A DNA stretch of 64,000 nucleotides from Acinetobacter sp. NCu2D-2 (GTDB lineage: Bacteria; Pseudomonadota; Gammaproteobacteria; Pseudomonadales; Moraxellaceae). The notes below the pieces were generated by a model. It worked only from the letters and a program-made list of their open reading frames with translations. It was not told the DNA's origin and did no database searches. Positions 48,523 through 60,482 of the stretch are shown here, in pieces (position 1 is the first letter of the stretch; every line of letters starts with the position of its first letter). The DNA lies in contig NZ_CP015594.1 in NCBI RefSeq assembly GCF_001647675.1, positions 2,418,001-2,482,000 on the forward strand. Direction: 5' to 3'. A program made the translations under genes and the position numbers.

Positions 48523-49506
48523 TTGAAAATTAGCCAAGAACATCAAGATTTTTTAGAAAAAATGCGGATCGAATTAGAAACAGTTAAAGCTTTGAATTTA
48601 GATCCTCAAATATTAGTCGATATTGCAGATGATTATGAGAAATCGAAAGAAGATCTATTTGATTCAGCAGAGTATATTGCGAAAAAACTACAACGGTGTA
48701 AACACGTTCACTCTGTACGTTGGCGCGTAAAAGATACTAGTCATTTAATTGAAAAAATTATTAGAAAAAAAGAAGCTCAATCTGAAAAATATGAAGATAT
48801 TGATGTCATTAACTACAAATCCAAAATAGATGATTTAATTGGTGTTAGAGCCATATATCTTTTTAAACAAGATTGGTTACCTGTTCATCAACATATTTTA
48901 TCGAAATGGACACCTAAAGAAAAAGTTGTTGTTTACTATCGTGAGGGAGATGATTTAGATCAATACCTAGATAAACCTGATTGTGAGACAAAGAAGCATA
49001 ATGATAGCTACAGGTCTATTCATTACATCGTTCCCGCTGGTGAAATTCATAGTCAAACTATATCTTGTGAAATCCAAACTAGAACTATTTTTGAAGAAGG
49101 TTGGAGTGAAATTGACCATAAAGTAAGATATCCAAATTTTTCCAAAGATCCTAATTTGAAAGAATACTTGGATACTTTTAATCGCTTAGCTGGTAGTGCG
49201 GATGAAATGGGCACCTTTGTTATAACGTTAAAAGGCATTATTGAAAGTGAATTACAAGCTAAAGAAGAGATGCAAAAGCATCAAATGAAAATTACTGATC
49301 TAGAAAATAAAATCGACTTACTATTAGACAAAGTCAAAGATCATGAAGAATTAAAACAAGCATTTAAAGAACTTAAGAATACAAGTAGTACGATAAATAC
49401 AGAAATTATTGGTCGTAGAGTTGCTAATGATCCTAGAGAAAGAAGAAGGTTAGCGAAGCTTGCAGCAGAACAAGCTTTAATTAGAGCAAAGAATTTACAG
49501 CCATAA
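48523..49506 (+). CDS. RelA/SpoT-domain protein (small alarmone synthetase-like)
   Basis: This 327-residue protein starts at a TTG supported by AGGG eight bases upstream; the first in-frame ATG is at codon 14. An N-terminal helical region (1-60) is followed by a RelA/SpoT nucleotidyltransferase domain with RVKDTSHLIEK (68-78), DLIGVR (104-109), YRSIHY (163-168) and EIQTRT (183-188), then a coiled coil (about 240-290) and a basic C-terminus. In canonical (p)ppGpp synthetases position 7 of the first motif is serine; here it is histidine. It could make (p)ppGpp, or be a toxic SAS acting on other nucleotides or tRNA. Codon use is more AT-rich than in the flanking atp genes. Confidence 0.78.
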   Translation: MKISQEHQDFLEKMRIELETVKALNLDPQILVDIADDYEKSKEDLFDSAEYIAKKLQRCKHVHSVRWRVKDTSHLIEKIIRKKEAQSEKYEDIDVINYKSKIDDLIGVRAIYLFKQDWLPVHQHILSKWTPKEKVVVYYREGDDLDQYLDKPDCETKKHNDSYRSIHYIVPAGEIHSQTISCEIQTRTIFEEGWSEIDHKVRYPNFSKDPNLKEYLDTFNRLAGSADEMGTFVITLKGIIESELQAKEEMQKHQMKITDLENKIDLLLDKVKDHEELKQAFKELKNTSSTINTEIIGRRVANDPRERRRLAKLAAEQALIRAKNLQP

Positions 49507-49533
49507 AAAAACCACCCTTTCGGGTGGTTTTTT
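49505..49533. terminator. Bidirectional terminator between RelA/SpoT-domain gene and atpC
   Basis: A stem AACCACCC / GGGTGGTT with loop TTTC is flanked by A7 and T6. It overlaps the RelA/SpoT-domain stop codon and ends the atp operon from the other side. Confidence 0.93.
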
Positions 49534-49549
49534 AATCTCAAACCGTCTC

Positions 49550-49969
49550 TTATTGAGCGCGGTTCTTGATTTTGCGGATCGTTTCCAACTGAGCAGCAGT
49601 TTCTGCAAGAGCAGCCAATGCAGCAGCAGCATCCAAATCGCTCTTTTGATTTGCAAGCAATGCTTCAGCGTTTTTACGCGCTTCAAGAATTGCAGCTTCA
49701 TCAAGGTTGTCAGCACGAACTGCAGTATCTGCAAGAACAGTAACAACGTGCGGTTGAACTTCTAGAACACCACCTGATACATAGATTAACTCTTCTGTAC
49801 CATTTTCCAAAATAACGCGAATCGCGCCAGGTTGGAGCAAAGTTACAAGTGGTGCGTGACCAGGCATAATACCTAGCTCACCACCCGCACCTTTTGCGAT
49901 CAGCATGCTGACAGTGCCTGAGTACAAAGACTCTTTAACACTTACAACATCACATTGCATAGTCGCCAT
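49550..49969 (-). CDS. atpC: ATP synthase F1 epsilon subunit
   Basis: This 139-residue subunit is the central-stalk component that inhibits ATP hydrolysis. The N-terminal beta-sandwich (about 1-88) shows GTVSMLIAKGAGGELGIMPGHAPLVTLLQPGAIRV in parts, with the G-x-L-G-I-x-P-G-H signature, and the C-terminal alpha-hairpin follows (about 92-135). GGAGA precedes the ATG. It is the last gene of the atp operon, 26 bases after atpD. Confidence 0.97.
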   Translation of the reverse strand: MATMQCDVVSVKESLYSGTVSMLIAKGAGGELGIMPGHAPLVTLLQPGAIRVILENGTEELIYVSGGVLEVQPHVVTVLADTAVRADNLDEAAILEARKNAEALLANQKSDLDAAAALAALAETAAQLETIRKIKNRAQ

Positions 49970-49995
49970 GAGAATCTCCTAAATTAGGTAACTAA

Positions 49996-51405
<1,410 letters not shown>

Positions 51406-51420
51406 TCAAACTAATATATG

Positions 51421-52290
51421 TTAAACGGCAGCGGCACCACCAACGATCTCAGAAATTTCCTGAGTAATCGCGGCTTGACGCAGCTTGTTATAAATAAGTT
51501 GTAGGTTCTTGATCAACTCACCCGCGTTATCAGTTGCAGCTTTCATTGCAACCATACGAGCAGACTGCTCACACGCGATGTTTTCGATCACACCTTGATA
51601 CACCACAGACTCGATGTAACGAACCAACAAACCATTTAAAAGCTCTTCAGCTTCAGGTTCGTATAAATAATCCCAACCGTATTGACGGTTCAGATTCTCG
51701 CTCTCTTCAGCAGCTGCTAAAGGAACAAGTTGTTCGATTTTTTGGTTTTGAGTCATGGCGTTAACAAAGCCGTTAGAAACTAGATAAATACGATCTAACT
51801 CGCCTTTATCGTAAGCGTCTAACATCACCTGTACAGAACCAGATAACTGTTCAAGACTTGGAGCGTCGCCAACCTGAGTTGTGGCACCAAGCACTTTACC
51901 GCCGTAGTTTTTAAAAAACGAAACCGCTTTTTGACCAATCAAAGCAAATTGAACTTCAATTGACTGCTCTTGTTGCTGTTGAACGTGTTTTACCACTTTC
52001 TTGAACAAGTTAATGTTCAAACCACCAGCAAGGCCGCGATCTGATGACACGATGATATAGCCAACGCGCTTAACAGGGCGTTCAACCATATAACGGTGTT
52101 TGTATTCAGGGTTCGCTTGTACCAAGTGAGCAATTACACGGTGCATATTTTCGGCATACGGACGGCCTTGAGCCATGCGCTCTTGCGCACGACGCATCTT
52201 AGAAGCTGCTACCATTTGCATCGCGCGAGTAATCTTTTGCGTGCTCTTGATACTAGCTACTTTGGCGCGAATTTCTTTTAAATTTGCCAT
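51421..52290 (-). CDS. atpG: ATP synthase F1 gamma subunit
   Basis: This 289-residue rotor subunit has long N- and C-terminal helices that form the coiled coil inside the alpha3beta3 ring ([27 protein letters not shown] at the start and [35 protein letters not shown] at the end, each a family signature in part). It lies between atpA and atpD in the normal order. The 89-base gap to atpA contains an 8-9 bp hairpin at 52308-52329. Confidence 0.97.
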   Translation of the reverse strand: MANLKEIRAKVASIKSTQKITRAMQMVAASKMRRAQERMAQGRPYAENMHRVIAHLVQANPEYKHRYMVERPVKRVGYIIVSSDRGLAGGLNINLFKKVVKHVQQQQEQSIEVQFALIGQKAVSFFKNYGGKVLGATTQVGDAPSLEQLSGSVQVMLDAYDKGELDRIYLVSNGFVNAMTQNQKIEQLVPLAAAEESENLNRQYGWDYLYEPEAEELLNGLLVRYIESVVYQGVIENIACEQSARMVAMKAATDNAGELIKNLQLIYNKLRQAAITQEISEIVGGAAAV

Positions 52291-52307
52291 ACGCTTAACC
52301 TAGTATT

Positions 52308-52329
52308 CGAAAGCTCTTTCGAGCTTCCG
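52308..52329 (-). other. Intercistronic hairpin between atpA and atpG
   Basis: CGAAAGCTC and GAGCTTCCG pair with one mismatch around loop TTTC. No T run follows, so this is not a terminator; it may affect mRNA processing or stability and help set subunit ratios. Confidence 0.4.
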
Positions 52330-52379
52330 AAGGTTGATTCCGTGAACCAAACCGACACTAAATCCAACTAAGGTTGAAA

Positions 52380-53924
52380 TTAGTAAGTTTGAGTCGCTTT
52401 AAAGCTTTCAATACCAGCTTTGAATGCTGCTTCGATGTCTTTATCCCAAGCACCAGTCTCATCAATTTTTTGCATTAACGCAGCTTGTTCTGAACGGAAG
52501 TAAGCAACTAACGCAGCATCAAATGCAACGATTTTCTTCACTTCTACGTCAGACATGTAGCCTTCGTTAGATGCATAAATTGAAACAGCTTGGTCAGCAA
52601 TTGAATATGGAGCATATTGTTTTTGCTTCATTAATTCAGTTACACGTTGACCATGTTCAAGTTGCTTACGAGTTGCTTCGTCAAGGTCAGAAGCGAACTG
52701 AGCAAACGCTGCCAATTCACGGTATTGTGCTAGAGCGGTACGGATACCACCTGACAATTTTTTGATGATCTTAGTTTGCGCTGAACCACCAACACGAGAT
52801 ACAGAGATACCCGCGTTCACAGCAGGACGGATACCTGCGTTGAATAATGATGTTTCAAGGAAGATCTGACCATCAGTAATCGAAATTACGTTTGTCGGTA
52901 CGAATGCAGATACGTCACCTGCTTGAGTTTCAATAATCGGCAATGCAGTTAATGAACCAGTTTGGCCTTTAACTTCACCGTTAGTGAATTTCTCAACGTA
53001 GTCAGCAGATACACGAGAAGCACGTTCAAGTAGACGTGAATGTAGATAGAACACGTCACCTGGATAAGCTTCACGACCTGGTGGACGACGAAGAAGCAAT
53101 GAAATTTGACGGTATGCTACAGCTTGTTTAGACAAGTCATCATAAATGATAAGAGCATCTTCACCGCGGTCACGGAAGTATTCACCCATTGTACAACCAG
53201 CGTAAGGAGCTAGGAACAACATTGCTGCTGGATCCGCTGCCGCTGCTGCTACAACAGTTGTATACGCCATTGCGCCAGTTTCTTCTAACTTACGTACAAC
53301 GTTTGCGATAGTTGATTGTTTTTGACCAACTGCAACGTAGATACATTTAATGCCAGAATTCTTCTGAGCGATGATCGCGTCGATCGCCATTGCTGTTTTA
53401 CCAGTTTGACGGTCACCAATGATCAACTCACGTTGACCACGGCCTACTGGGATCATTGTATCAACTGATTTATAACCAGTTTGTACAGGTTGATCCACTG
53501 ATTGACGCCAAATTACGCCTGGTGCTACTTTTTCAACAGCATCAGTTAATTTTGCATCAATAGGGCCTTTACCATCAATTGGGTTACCCAAAGCATCTAC
53601 TACACGGCCAAGAAGTTCAGGACCAACTGGAACTTCTAATACACGACCTGTGCAACGAGCTTTTTGACCTTCTTGAAGGCTTAAGTAGTTACCTAAAACA
53701 ACGACGCCCACTGAATCCTGTTCTAGGTTCAGTGCCATACCGTAAAGGCCGCCGTCGAATTCGATCATTTCACCGTACATAGCGTCAGCTAAGCCGTGAA
53801 TACGCACAATACCGTCGGAAACCATAACAATGGTCCCTTCGTTCTTAGCGGTTGCGCTGGTGTCCAGATCGCCGATACGCTGTTTAATGAGCGCACTGAT
53901 CTCGGATGGATTCAGTTGTTGCAT
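52380..53924 (-). CDS. atpA: ATP synthase F1 alpha subunit
   Basis: This subunit (514 residues from the ATG at 53924, with GAGG nine bases upstream) binds nucleotide at non-catalytic sites and supplies the arginine finger. It shows Walker [10 protein letters not shown], the [26 protein letters not shown] region in parts, and the C-terminal helical domain. An in-frame TTG five codons upstream is not a likely start. Length equals that of E. coli AtpA to within one residue. Confidence 0.98.
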   Translation of the reverse strand: MQQLNPSEISALIKQRIGDLDTSATAKNEGTIVMVSDGIVRIHGLADAMYGEMIEFDGGLYGMALNLEQDSVGVVVLGNYLSLQEGQKARCTGRVLEVPVGPELLGRVVDALGNPIDGKGPIDAKLTDAVEKVAPGVIWRQSVDQPVQTGYKSVDTMIPVGRGQRELIIGDRQTGKTAMAIDAIIAQKNSGIKCIYVAVGQKQSTIANVVRKLEETGAMAYTTVVAAAAADPAAMLFLAPYAGCTMGEYFRDRGEDALIIYDDLSKQAVAYRQISLLLRRPPGREAYPGDVFYLHSRLLERASRVSADYVEKFTNGEVKGQTGSLTALPIIETQAGDVSAFVPTNVISITDGQIFLETSLFNAGIRPAVNAGISVSRVGGSAQTKIIKKLSGGIRTALAQYRELAAFAQFASDLDEATRKQLEHGQRVTELMKQKQYAPYSIADQAVSIYASNEGYMSDVEVKKIVAFDAALVAYFRSEQAALMQKIDETGAWDKDIEAAFKAGIESFKATQTY

Positions 53925-53967
53925 TGCGCTATACCTCAATCTTTTTAAAGTTCAGTCTTCTTATTTA

Positions 53968-54504
53968 TTAAGCAAGAAGACGAGTACGCATTTTTTCAAG
54001 CTTATTAAGCGCAGAATCATCTATCACTTGGTCGCCTGCACGAATAACTACACCAGCAATAAGCTCTGGCTTAACTTCTACAGAAACATTTACGGCAGCT
54101 TCGAATTTTTTCTCTAATGCATGCGCAAGTAATTGTTCTTGAACAGAAGATAATGGGAATGCAGATTCAATCACTACATCCACAGTATTGTTATTCTGTG
54201 ATTTAAGCTGCTCAAATTCTGCTGCAATCTCAGGAAGAAGAACCAAACGATCGTTTTCAGCAAGCAATGTCAAAAAGTTTGACACTGATGCAGTTTGGTC
54301 TTCACCTAAAACTTTAGCGAAAAGAGCCACCTGCTCAGCAGGTGTAAGCTCAGGGCGATTTAGATAAGCTGAAAATGCTTCGTCTTGCACCGCAGCACTA
54401 AGCAATTCAAGTACAGTTGACCAAGTGTCAGCTGCACTTTGCTCAGAAGCGTAAGCAAATGCTGCTTTTGCGTAAGGGCGTGCCAACGTCAAGAGTTCAG
54501 CCAT
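53968..54504 (-). CDS. atpH: ATP synthase F1 delta subunit
   Basis: This 178-residue subunit links F1 to the peripheral stalk. It has the OSCP/delta pattern: [13 protein letters not shown] at the start, a helical N-terminal domain to about residue 105, and the C-terminal segment [36 protein letters not shown] containing the G-G/V-x-x-x-x-G-D signature. It lies between atpF and atpA with short gaps (12 and 43 bases). Confidence 0.96.
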   Translation of the reverse strand: MAELLTLARPYAKAAFAYASEQSAADTWSTVLELLSAAVQDEAFSAYLNRPELTPAEQVALFAKVLGEDQTASVSNFLTLLAENDRLVLLPEIAAEFEQLKSQNNNTVDVVIESAFPLSSVQEQLLAHALEKKFEAAVNVSVEVKPELIAGVVIRAGDQVIDDSALNKLEKMRTRLLA

Positions 54505-54516
54505 AATCCGCCTCTC

Positions 54517-54987
54517 TTAAAGTTTAGCAGCCAGCTGAGTCAGCATGGCATTGTGAGCTTCTGCGTCAACTTGTTGGCTAAGAATTTTCTCAGCGCCAGC
54601 TACTGCAAGAGCAGCCACTTGTTGACGTAATTCTTCGCGAGCAGCATTGATTTCAGTATCAACAGCATCTTTCGCTTGTTGACGAATGCGTTCACCTTCA
54701 GCAGATGCTTGAGTGCGCGCCTCTTCTACCAATTGTGCTGCACGACGGTTCGCTTGTTCGATCAATTGAGCCGCTTGTGCTTTTGCCGCGTCTAGTTCAG
54801 CTTTCACTTGTGCTTGCGCATCTGCAAGGTCAGCCTTCGCTTTTTCAGCAGCATTTAAGCCATCAGCGATTTTACGCTGACGTTCACTAATCGCATTGAT
54901 TAGTGGTGGCCATACAAACTTCATGCAGAATGCGACAAAAATCGCAAATGCAATCGCTTGGCCAAACAATGTGAGGTTGATATTCAT
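54517..54987 (-). CDS. atpF: ATP synthase F0 subunit b
   Basis: This 156-residue peripheral-stalk subunit has one N-terminal membrane helix (about 4-26, [25 protein letters not shown]) followed by a long charged helix that dimerises as a right-handed coiled coil. Length and order match E. coli AtpF. GAGGAATTTGC precedes the ATG. Confidence 0.97.
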   Translation of the reverse strand: MNINLTLFGQAIAFAIFVAFCMKFVWPPLINAISERQRKIADGLNAAEKAKADLADAQAQVKAELDAAKAQAAQLIEQANRRAAQLVEEARTQASAEGERIRQQAKDAVDTEINAAREELRQQVAALAVAGAEKILSQQVDAEAHNAMLTQLAAKL

Positions 54988-55026
54988 TGCAAATTCCTCA
55001 AATAGTGAATTTCGGAATTAAGCTGA

Positions 55027-55281
<255 letters not shown>

Positions 55282-55354
55282 TCAGAGGTTAGGTTTATAC
55301 CAAATTAAGTTAAAAAATTGTGCCCAACCATCCCGTGATAGTTAGGCAATACCA

Positions 55355-56233
<879 letters not shown>

Positions 56234-56334
56234 TCACACCTGGTCAATGTCAAAAACTAATGAAACTTACGAATATCGCGTGCTGCTTGATATCTCGCTT
56301 ATTTCTGAAAAAACTTTTCAATTTCTTGTTGCGC

Positions 56335-56733
56335 TTAAACTCGTTTTTGTAATCGTGACGCCCAAAAAGGAGCGACCCACGACATGGCTTGAACGAGAAT
56401 AAAACCACAGAACAATGCAACCACTGACAACGGTTCAACATTCTTCAAAATCAAAATGAATCCAACAATCACAATTGCAAACTTACCGAGCATGCCCCTA
56501 TACATGTTCGATAGAACTTGTTTGGTTGCTCGAGCGCCCGCAGCACGAAACGACTGCCATGTAAAATAGCAGCTCGCCAGCCAACATACGAATGCACCTA
56601 AAGCTGCACTCAAGGCTGCTGTTTGACCACTCACGGCCCAACAGATCAACGCTGAAACGGGTATCATTACTGCTTGTAATATGACTAAAGCTTTCGCTAA
56701 TCGTCGGTCAATCAAGCGACTAGTTCGGCTCAT
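56335..56733 (-). CDS. atpI: ATP synthase assembly protein AtpI
   Basis: This 132-residue protein has four membrane helices and begins with a basic segment (RLIDRRLAKALV). It matches the ATP synthase protein I family found as the first gene of proteobacterial atp operons, proposed to help c-ring assembly. A 104-base gap separates it from atpB. The operon promoter lies directly upstream. Sequence conservation in this family is low, so the call rests on position plus topology. Confidence 0.9.
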   Translation of the reverse strand: MSRTSRLIDRRLAKALVILQAVMIPVSALICWAVSGQTAALSAALGAFVCWLASCYFTWQSFRAAGARATKQVLSNMYRGMLGKFAIVIVGFILILKNVEPLSVVALFCGFILVQAMSWVAPFWASRLQKRV

Positions 56734-56797
56734 TATTTATCCACTCACAGCAATCATGCTTGACAAGTTTAGCTGATGATTATTTTAAATCGCAGGC

Positions 56798-56826
56798 ATT
56801 ATAGAGTTACACCCCTGAACATGCAA
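56798..56826 (-). promoter_or_regulatory. Promoter of the atp operon
   Basis: On the minus strand TTGCAT (56821-56826) and TATAAT (56798-56803) are separated by 17 bases. The -10 box is a perfect match. The ATG of atpI lies about 60 bases downstream. Confidence 0.85.
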
Positions 56827-56906
56827 TCTTTTCCCGACCTTAGTCGCGATTTTTTAAATGTTCTAAATGCCTTTAAACTAATCAAAATATGATTAATTTT
56901 TGATCA

Positions 56907-57743
56907 TTATTGCGAATTTAACACACATTTTTGGGTTTGTTTAGCCAATTGCTGCCAAGCCTGCACAAAGTCCCCTGCCCCACTCATACTTTCATCGACT
57001 GCTTGGAACACGATTGGATTGAGCTTTTTATACTGATTTGCACTGGCATGCGCTTCCGCGAGCAAGCACATTTTGCTACGTACACGGGTATCTTGTAGGT
57101 ATTTGATTTGCGCAACAGTCGGTGACACATGCGGATCATCCGTCAATGCACCTTTGAACTTCAAACCAAGAGAACGCTCTAAATATTGGTAAGCATCGTG
57201 ATATGACCAATAAGGCTGAGTTTTGCTATTTACATTGAAATGCTGTGCTGTTAGGAACATTTTCTGTGCAAAATCACGTGCATTTTTAAAATAGGCTTCG
57301 CGATACTGTGGCAACTGTTGTGAACGTAGTGCTGCAATAAAAAATGCAATACGCACCGCATTGTTTGGTTCAAGCCAGACGTGAGTATCGACGGTATCTT
57401 TTAATGCCTGACCGCGTGGGTTACGCAGTGGCAATGTGGTTAAGATGCCTGAGTCCAGTAAAGCAATACTTCTTTTATTATCACTGAGTACTTTAGCCAA
57501 TGGCGCTTCATGCGCCTGACCCAACCAAATTACCAGACTGGCATTTTGAATAGTCTTGCGATGTTCTGGAGTTAAGCTGACATCATGTCCTGTTTGGTTT
57601 GCCAAGAGTAAAACTGGCTTCTCAATTCCTTGAGTCACTTGTTTTGCAATCAAGTAAATCGGATGGGTGGAAATCACCAAGTTTTGTGACCAACTCAGGC
57701 TACTGAATAAAGCCAGAGCACAAAACGCAAGGAAACGGGACAT
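56907..57743 (-). CDS. znuA: Zinc ABC transporter substrate-binding protein ZnuA
   Basis: This 278-residue periplasmic protein has a signal peptide (about 1-19) and the cluster A-I metal-binding pattern: ISTHPIYLIAKQV, LANQTGHDVSLTPEHRKTIQNA with a zinc-site histidine, DTHVWLEPNNA, YWSYHDAYQYLE and GALTDDPHVSPTVAQI. It lacks the long His-rich loop seen in some ZnuA proteins. It is divergent from zur-znuCB and shares with them a Zur-type palindrome at 57772-57784. No ribosome site is obvious before the ATG. Confidence 0.93.
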   Translation of the reverse strand: MSRFLAFCALALFSSLSWSQNLVISTHPIYLIAKQVTQGIEKPVLLLANQTGHDVSLTPEHRKTIQNASLVIWLGQAHEAPLAKVLSDNKRSIALLDSGILTTLPLRNPRGQALKDTVDTHVWLEPNNAVRIAFFIAALRSQQLPQYREAYFKNARDFAQKMFLTAQHFNVNSKTQPYWSYHDAYQYLERSLGLKFKGALTDDPHVSPTVAQIKYLQDTRVRSKMCLLAEAHASANQYKKLNPIVFQAVDESMSGAGDFVQAWQQLAKQTQKCVLNSQ

Positions 57744-57750
57744 GAGAGAG

Positions 57751-57797
57751 AATCGCTAAAAAAACTTAAGTGTTATAATATAACAAATCGCTAAAAA
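57751..57797. repeat. Direct repeats flanking the znu palindrome
   Basis: AATCGCTAAAAA occurs at 57751-57762 and again at 57786-57797 in the same direction, on either side of the Zur-type palindrome. The spacing is 35 bases. Confidence 0.7.
57772..57784. promoter_or_regulatory. Probable Zur operator between znuA and zur
   Basis: The perfect 13 bp palindrome GTTATAATATAAC lies 29 bases from the znuA ATG and about 98 from the zur ATG, and contains TATAAT-like -10 sequence on both strands. A zinc-loaded Zur dimer bound here would repress znuA and probably zur-znuCB. Confidence 0.72.
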
Positions 57798-57881
57798 TAC
57801 CTATGCCTCATCGTAACTCTGAGCGCTTCATGGTAAAATTTACAATCCTTTTCTTTTTTATTTTGGCACTTGAGGTGGACT

Positions 57882-58379
57882 ATGAGTTCATGTTCGCACG
57901 AACACCACAATGCATTGCACGGCGTACACGACCATCCAAATGTGGAAACTCGTCTTGCCGAAGCAGAACGCTTTTGTGTTGAAAATGGCGTGCGACTTAC
58001 TCCGCTACGTAAAGAAGTGCTCGAACTGATTTTAAATGCCACAGGTCCAATGGGCGCCTATGACCTTTTGGCAAAAATTAAAAACAATAGCGACCGCCCT
58101 GCTGCCCCGCCAACGGTCTATCGCACCCTCGATTTTTTACTTGAAAACGGTTTTATTCACCGTTTGACCTCAATTAATGCCTATATTCCGTGTTGCCATC
58201 CACGTGAAGGGCATCAAGCCGCATTCTTGATTTGCACTGAATGTCAGGCAGTCAAAGAAGCCTCTGCTCAAGGTTTGTTGGATCAACTGGCTTCTCTAGC
58301 TGCGTCCGATGACTTTAGTGCACATCACAGTATTATTGAAATTTCAGGAATATGTCAGCAGTGTCGCAACAAAGCTTAG
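57882..58379 (+). CDS. zur: Zinc uptake regulator Zur (Fur family)
   Basis: From the ATG at 57882 (GAGG six bases upstream) this has 165 residues: a His-rich N-terminus (SCSHEHHNALHGVHDH), a winged-helix domain (RLTPLRKEVLELIL, then APPTVYRTLDFLLENGFIHRL), and a dimerisation domain with structural zinc cysteine pairs CTEC and CQQC. Zinc-loaded Zur represses zinc uptake genes. Its 3' end overlaps znuC by 28 bases, so zur, znuC, znuB form one operon divergent from znuA. A TTG four codons upstream is unlikely as start. Confidence 0.95.
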   Translation: MSSCSHEHHNALHGVHDHPNVETRLAEAERFCVENGVRLTPLRKEVLELILNATGPMGAYDLLAKIKNNSDRPAAPPTVYRTLDFLLENGFIHRLTSINAYIPCCHPREGHQAAFLICTECQAVKEASAQGLLDQLASLAASDDFSAHHSIIEISGICQQCRNKA

Positions 58380-59143
58380 TTTCATCACCGCTGATTCAAC
58401 TCTCAAAAATTTGGGTCAACATAGATGAACGTGACATCTTAAAAAATATTGATTTCTCGCTACAAGAGAAAGAAATTGTCACGCTGATTGGTCCCAATGG
58501 CGCAGGTAAATCGACTTTAATTAAAGTTATGCTCGGCATTGTGAAACCGAAATCAGGTGAGATCAAAACGGCGCGTCATCTTAAATTTTCCTATGTGCCA
58601 CAAAAATTCAATCCTTCGCACAGCCTACCTTTACGTGTAAAAGATTTACTCGCACTTGAAAAATGCGATGCAAAAATTAAAGATCAGATTATTCGCGATA
58701 CTGGCATTGCTAAGCTGGAAAATTCGAAAGTACAGCAACTTTCAGGCGGTGAACGTCAACGTGTGCTTTTAGCGCGTGCATTATTACGCCAGCCCGACAT
58801 TTTGGTTCTTGATGAACCGATGCAAGGTTTAGACATTCAGTCTGAAGCTGAATTGTATGATTATGTCCGTAGCCTGCCTGAAAAATATGGCTGTGCTATT
58901 TTGATGGTTTCACACGATTTACAATGGGTGATGCAAGGCACTTCACGTGTGGTTTGCCTGAATAAACACATCTGTTGTAGCGGCACACCTGCCAATGTGC
59001 AACAGCACCCAGAATATCAAGCGATTTTCGGCACCAACCGTGTGTTCTATCAGCATCATCACGATCACTGTGCGCATGGCGACGCAGCAACACCGTGTCA
59101 ACATGACCCTCGTCCACACATTCACCCTGAGCCGGAAGCTTAA
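58352..59143 (+). CDS. znuC: Zinc ABC transporter ATP-binding protein ZnuC
   Basis: This 263-residue ATPase has Walker A GPNGAGKST (47-55), the ABC signature LSGGERQRVLLARAL and Walker B ILVLDEPMQGLD. The C-terminal tail is rich in histidine (YQHHHDHCAHGDAATPCQHD), common in ZnuC and able to bind zinc. Translation starts inside zur (28-base overlap), so it is coupled. It works with ZnuB in the inner membrane and ZnuA in the periplasm. Confidence 0.96.
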   Translation: MSAVSQQSLVSSPLIQLSKIWVNIDERDILKNIDFSLQEKEIVTLIGPNGAGKSTLIKVMLGIVKPKSGEIKTARHLKFSYVPQKFNPSHSLPLRVKDLLALEKCDAKIKDQIIRDTGIAKLENSKVQQLSGGERQRVLLARALLRQPDILVLDEPMQGLDIQSEAELYDYVRSLPEKYGCAILMVSHDLQWVMQGTSRVVCLNKHICCSGTPANVQQHPEYQAIFGTNRVFYQHHHDHCAHGDAATPCQHDPRPHIHPEPEA

Positions 59144-59146
59144 ACC

Positions 59147-59947
59147 ATGATGGATTGGTTACAACTCCTTTTACCTGCATGGATTATGGGAACACTGCTG
59201 GTGTTTCTCACCGCTCCGCTTGGCTGTTTAATGCTCTGGCGTCGTATGTCATTTTTTGCCGATACCATGGCACATGGCACCTTACTCGGTGTGGCAATCG
59301 CTGGTGCGCTTAGCCTACCGCTGTGGACAGGTGTAACACTCATTGCACTACTCTTGGTGGGTGTGCTGTGGATTTTGCATGACCCTCGCTTACCCAATGA
59401 TGCTTTGTTGGCACTCTGCTCTGCGACTTTGCTGTGTTCGGGTTTATTACTAATTCAACATTTGCCTGCACTGCGTCCTGAATTGCTCAGTTACTTGTTT
59501 GGTGATCTGCTCACCATTTCATGGTCAGACTTACCTGTGTTTGCAGGCGTGATTATTGTCGCGCTCGCTGTACTCTATAAAAGTTGGCAAGCACAAATCC
59601 AAATTGCGATTGACCCAGATATGGCTGTGAGTGAAGGTGTGAGTGCCAATTGGCAACGTCTGATCTTTATGCTGCTCTTGGCTCTATTTACCGTACTCGC
59701 TTTACGTGCAGTTGGTTCATTGCTGATGGGTGCATTACTTGTCATTCCAGCATTAACCGCACGGTTACTCGCTCACTCACCAAAACAAATGGTGTTGTTT
59801 GCCTTTATCATTGCTCAGATTGGAATCACCGTGGGGTTATGGTCAAGTGCAGGTTTAAACACTTCGACTGGTTTAACCATTGTGCTAACGATGGCGGTTG
59901 TTTTTGCCATTATTTTTATGGTTCAAAAATTTAAAAAAATGAGATAA
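59147..59947 (+). CDS. znuB: Zinc ABC transporter permease ZnuB
   Basis: This 266-residue inner-membrane permease has about eight to nine helices and the ABC-3 family pattern: LGCLMLWRRMSFFADTMAHGTLLG near residue 25 and LRAVGSLLMGALLVIPALTARLLA near residue 185, the latter containing the coupling segment. It follows znuC by three bases, which indicates translational coupling. A DUF523 gene follows after five bases. Confidence 0.95.
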   Translation: MMDWLQLLLPAWIMGTLLVFLTAPLGCLMLWRRMSFFADTMAHGTLLGVAIAGALSLPLWTGVTLIALLLVGVLWILHDPRLPNDALLALCSATLLCSGLLLIQHLPALRPELLSYLFGDLLTISWSDLPVFAGVIIVALAVLYKSWQAQIQIAIDPDMAVSEGVSANWQRLIFMLLLALFTVLALRAVGSLLMGALLVIPALTARLLAHSPKQMVLFAFIIAQIGITVGLWSSAGLNTSTGLTIVLTMAVVFAIIFMVQKFKKMR

Positions 59948-59952
59948 CTGAC

Positions 59953-60432
59953 ATGAGCAAACGTTACTTTATTAGTGCTTGTTTGCTCGGTCATAAAGTC
60001 CGTTACGATGGTAAAGACTGTTTAGTTCAAGATATTCTCAATCATCTACTTCCTCAGCAATATGTCACGCTTTGTCCTGAAATAGCAGGTGGACTCCCCA
60101 CACCACGCCCTGCTGCTGAAATTCAATTTGGTTCAGGGCAAATAGTGCTTGAACGAAAAATATCTATTCTGAATATCCTGCATGAAGATGTGTCTGAAGC
60201 CTTTATTCAAGGTGCTTATGCAGCTTTAAAAGTTGCTCAGGATTTTCAGGTGACGCATGCTATTTTAAAAGCCAATAGCCCATCCTGTGGTAGTGGCTTA
60301 ATTTACGATGGTTCATTTTCAGGAAATAAAATTTCAGGCGATGGTGTGACAGCTGCACTGTTTAAACAGCATGGCATTGTTGTGCTGACAGAAGATGAGT
60401 TTTTACAGTCTTTAAAACACCCACCTATTTAA
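59953..60432 (+). CDS. DUF523-family protein
   Basis: This 159-residue protein has the DUF523 pattern: FISACLLGHKVRYDG at the start, LCPEIAGGLPTPRPAAEI, and ILKANSPSCGSGLIYDG with conserved cysteines (three to four in total: SACLLG, LCPE, SPSCGSG). The conserved cysteines suggest metal or cluster binding, but no function is established. It sits five bases after znuB and is therefore probably co-transcribed with the zinc uptake operon. That may be chance or a hint of zinc-dependent expression. Confidence 0.85.
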   Translation: MSKRYFISACLLGHKVRYDGKDCLVQDILNHLLPQQYVTLCPEIAGGLPTPRPAAEIQFGSGQIVLERKISILNILHEDVSEAFIQGAYAALKVAQDFQVTHAILKANSPSCGSGLIYDGSFSGNKISGDGVTAALFKQHGIVVLTEDEFLQSLKHPPI

Positions 60433-60482
60433 TCGTGATGAGAATGGGATGATGTACCCCCCTCCTCACCACAATGGTTATC

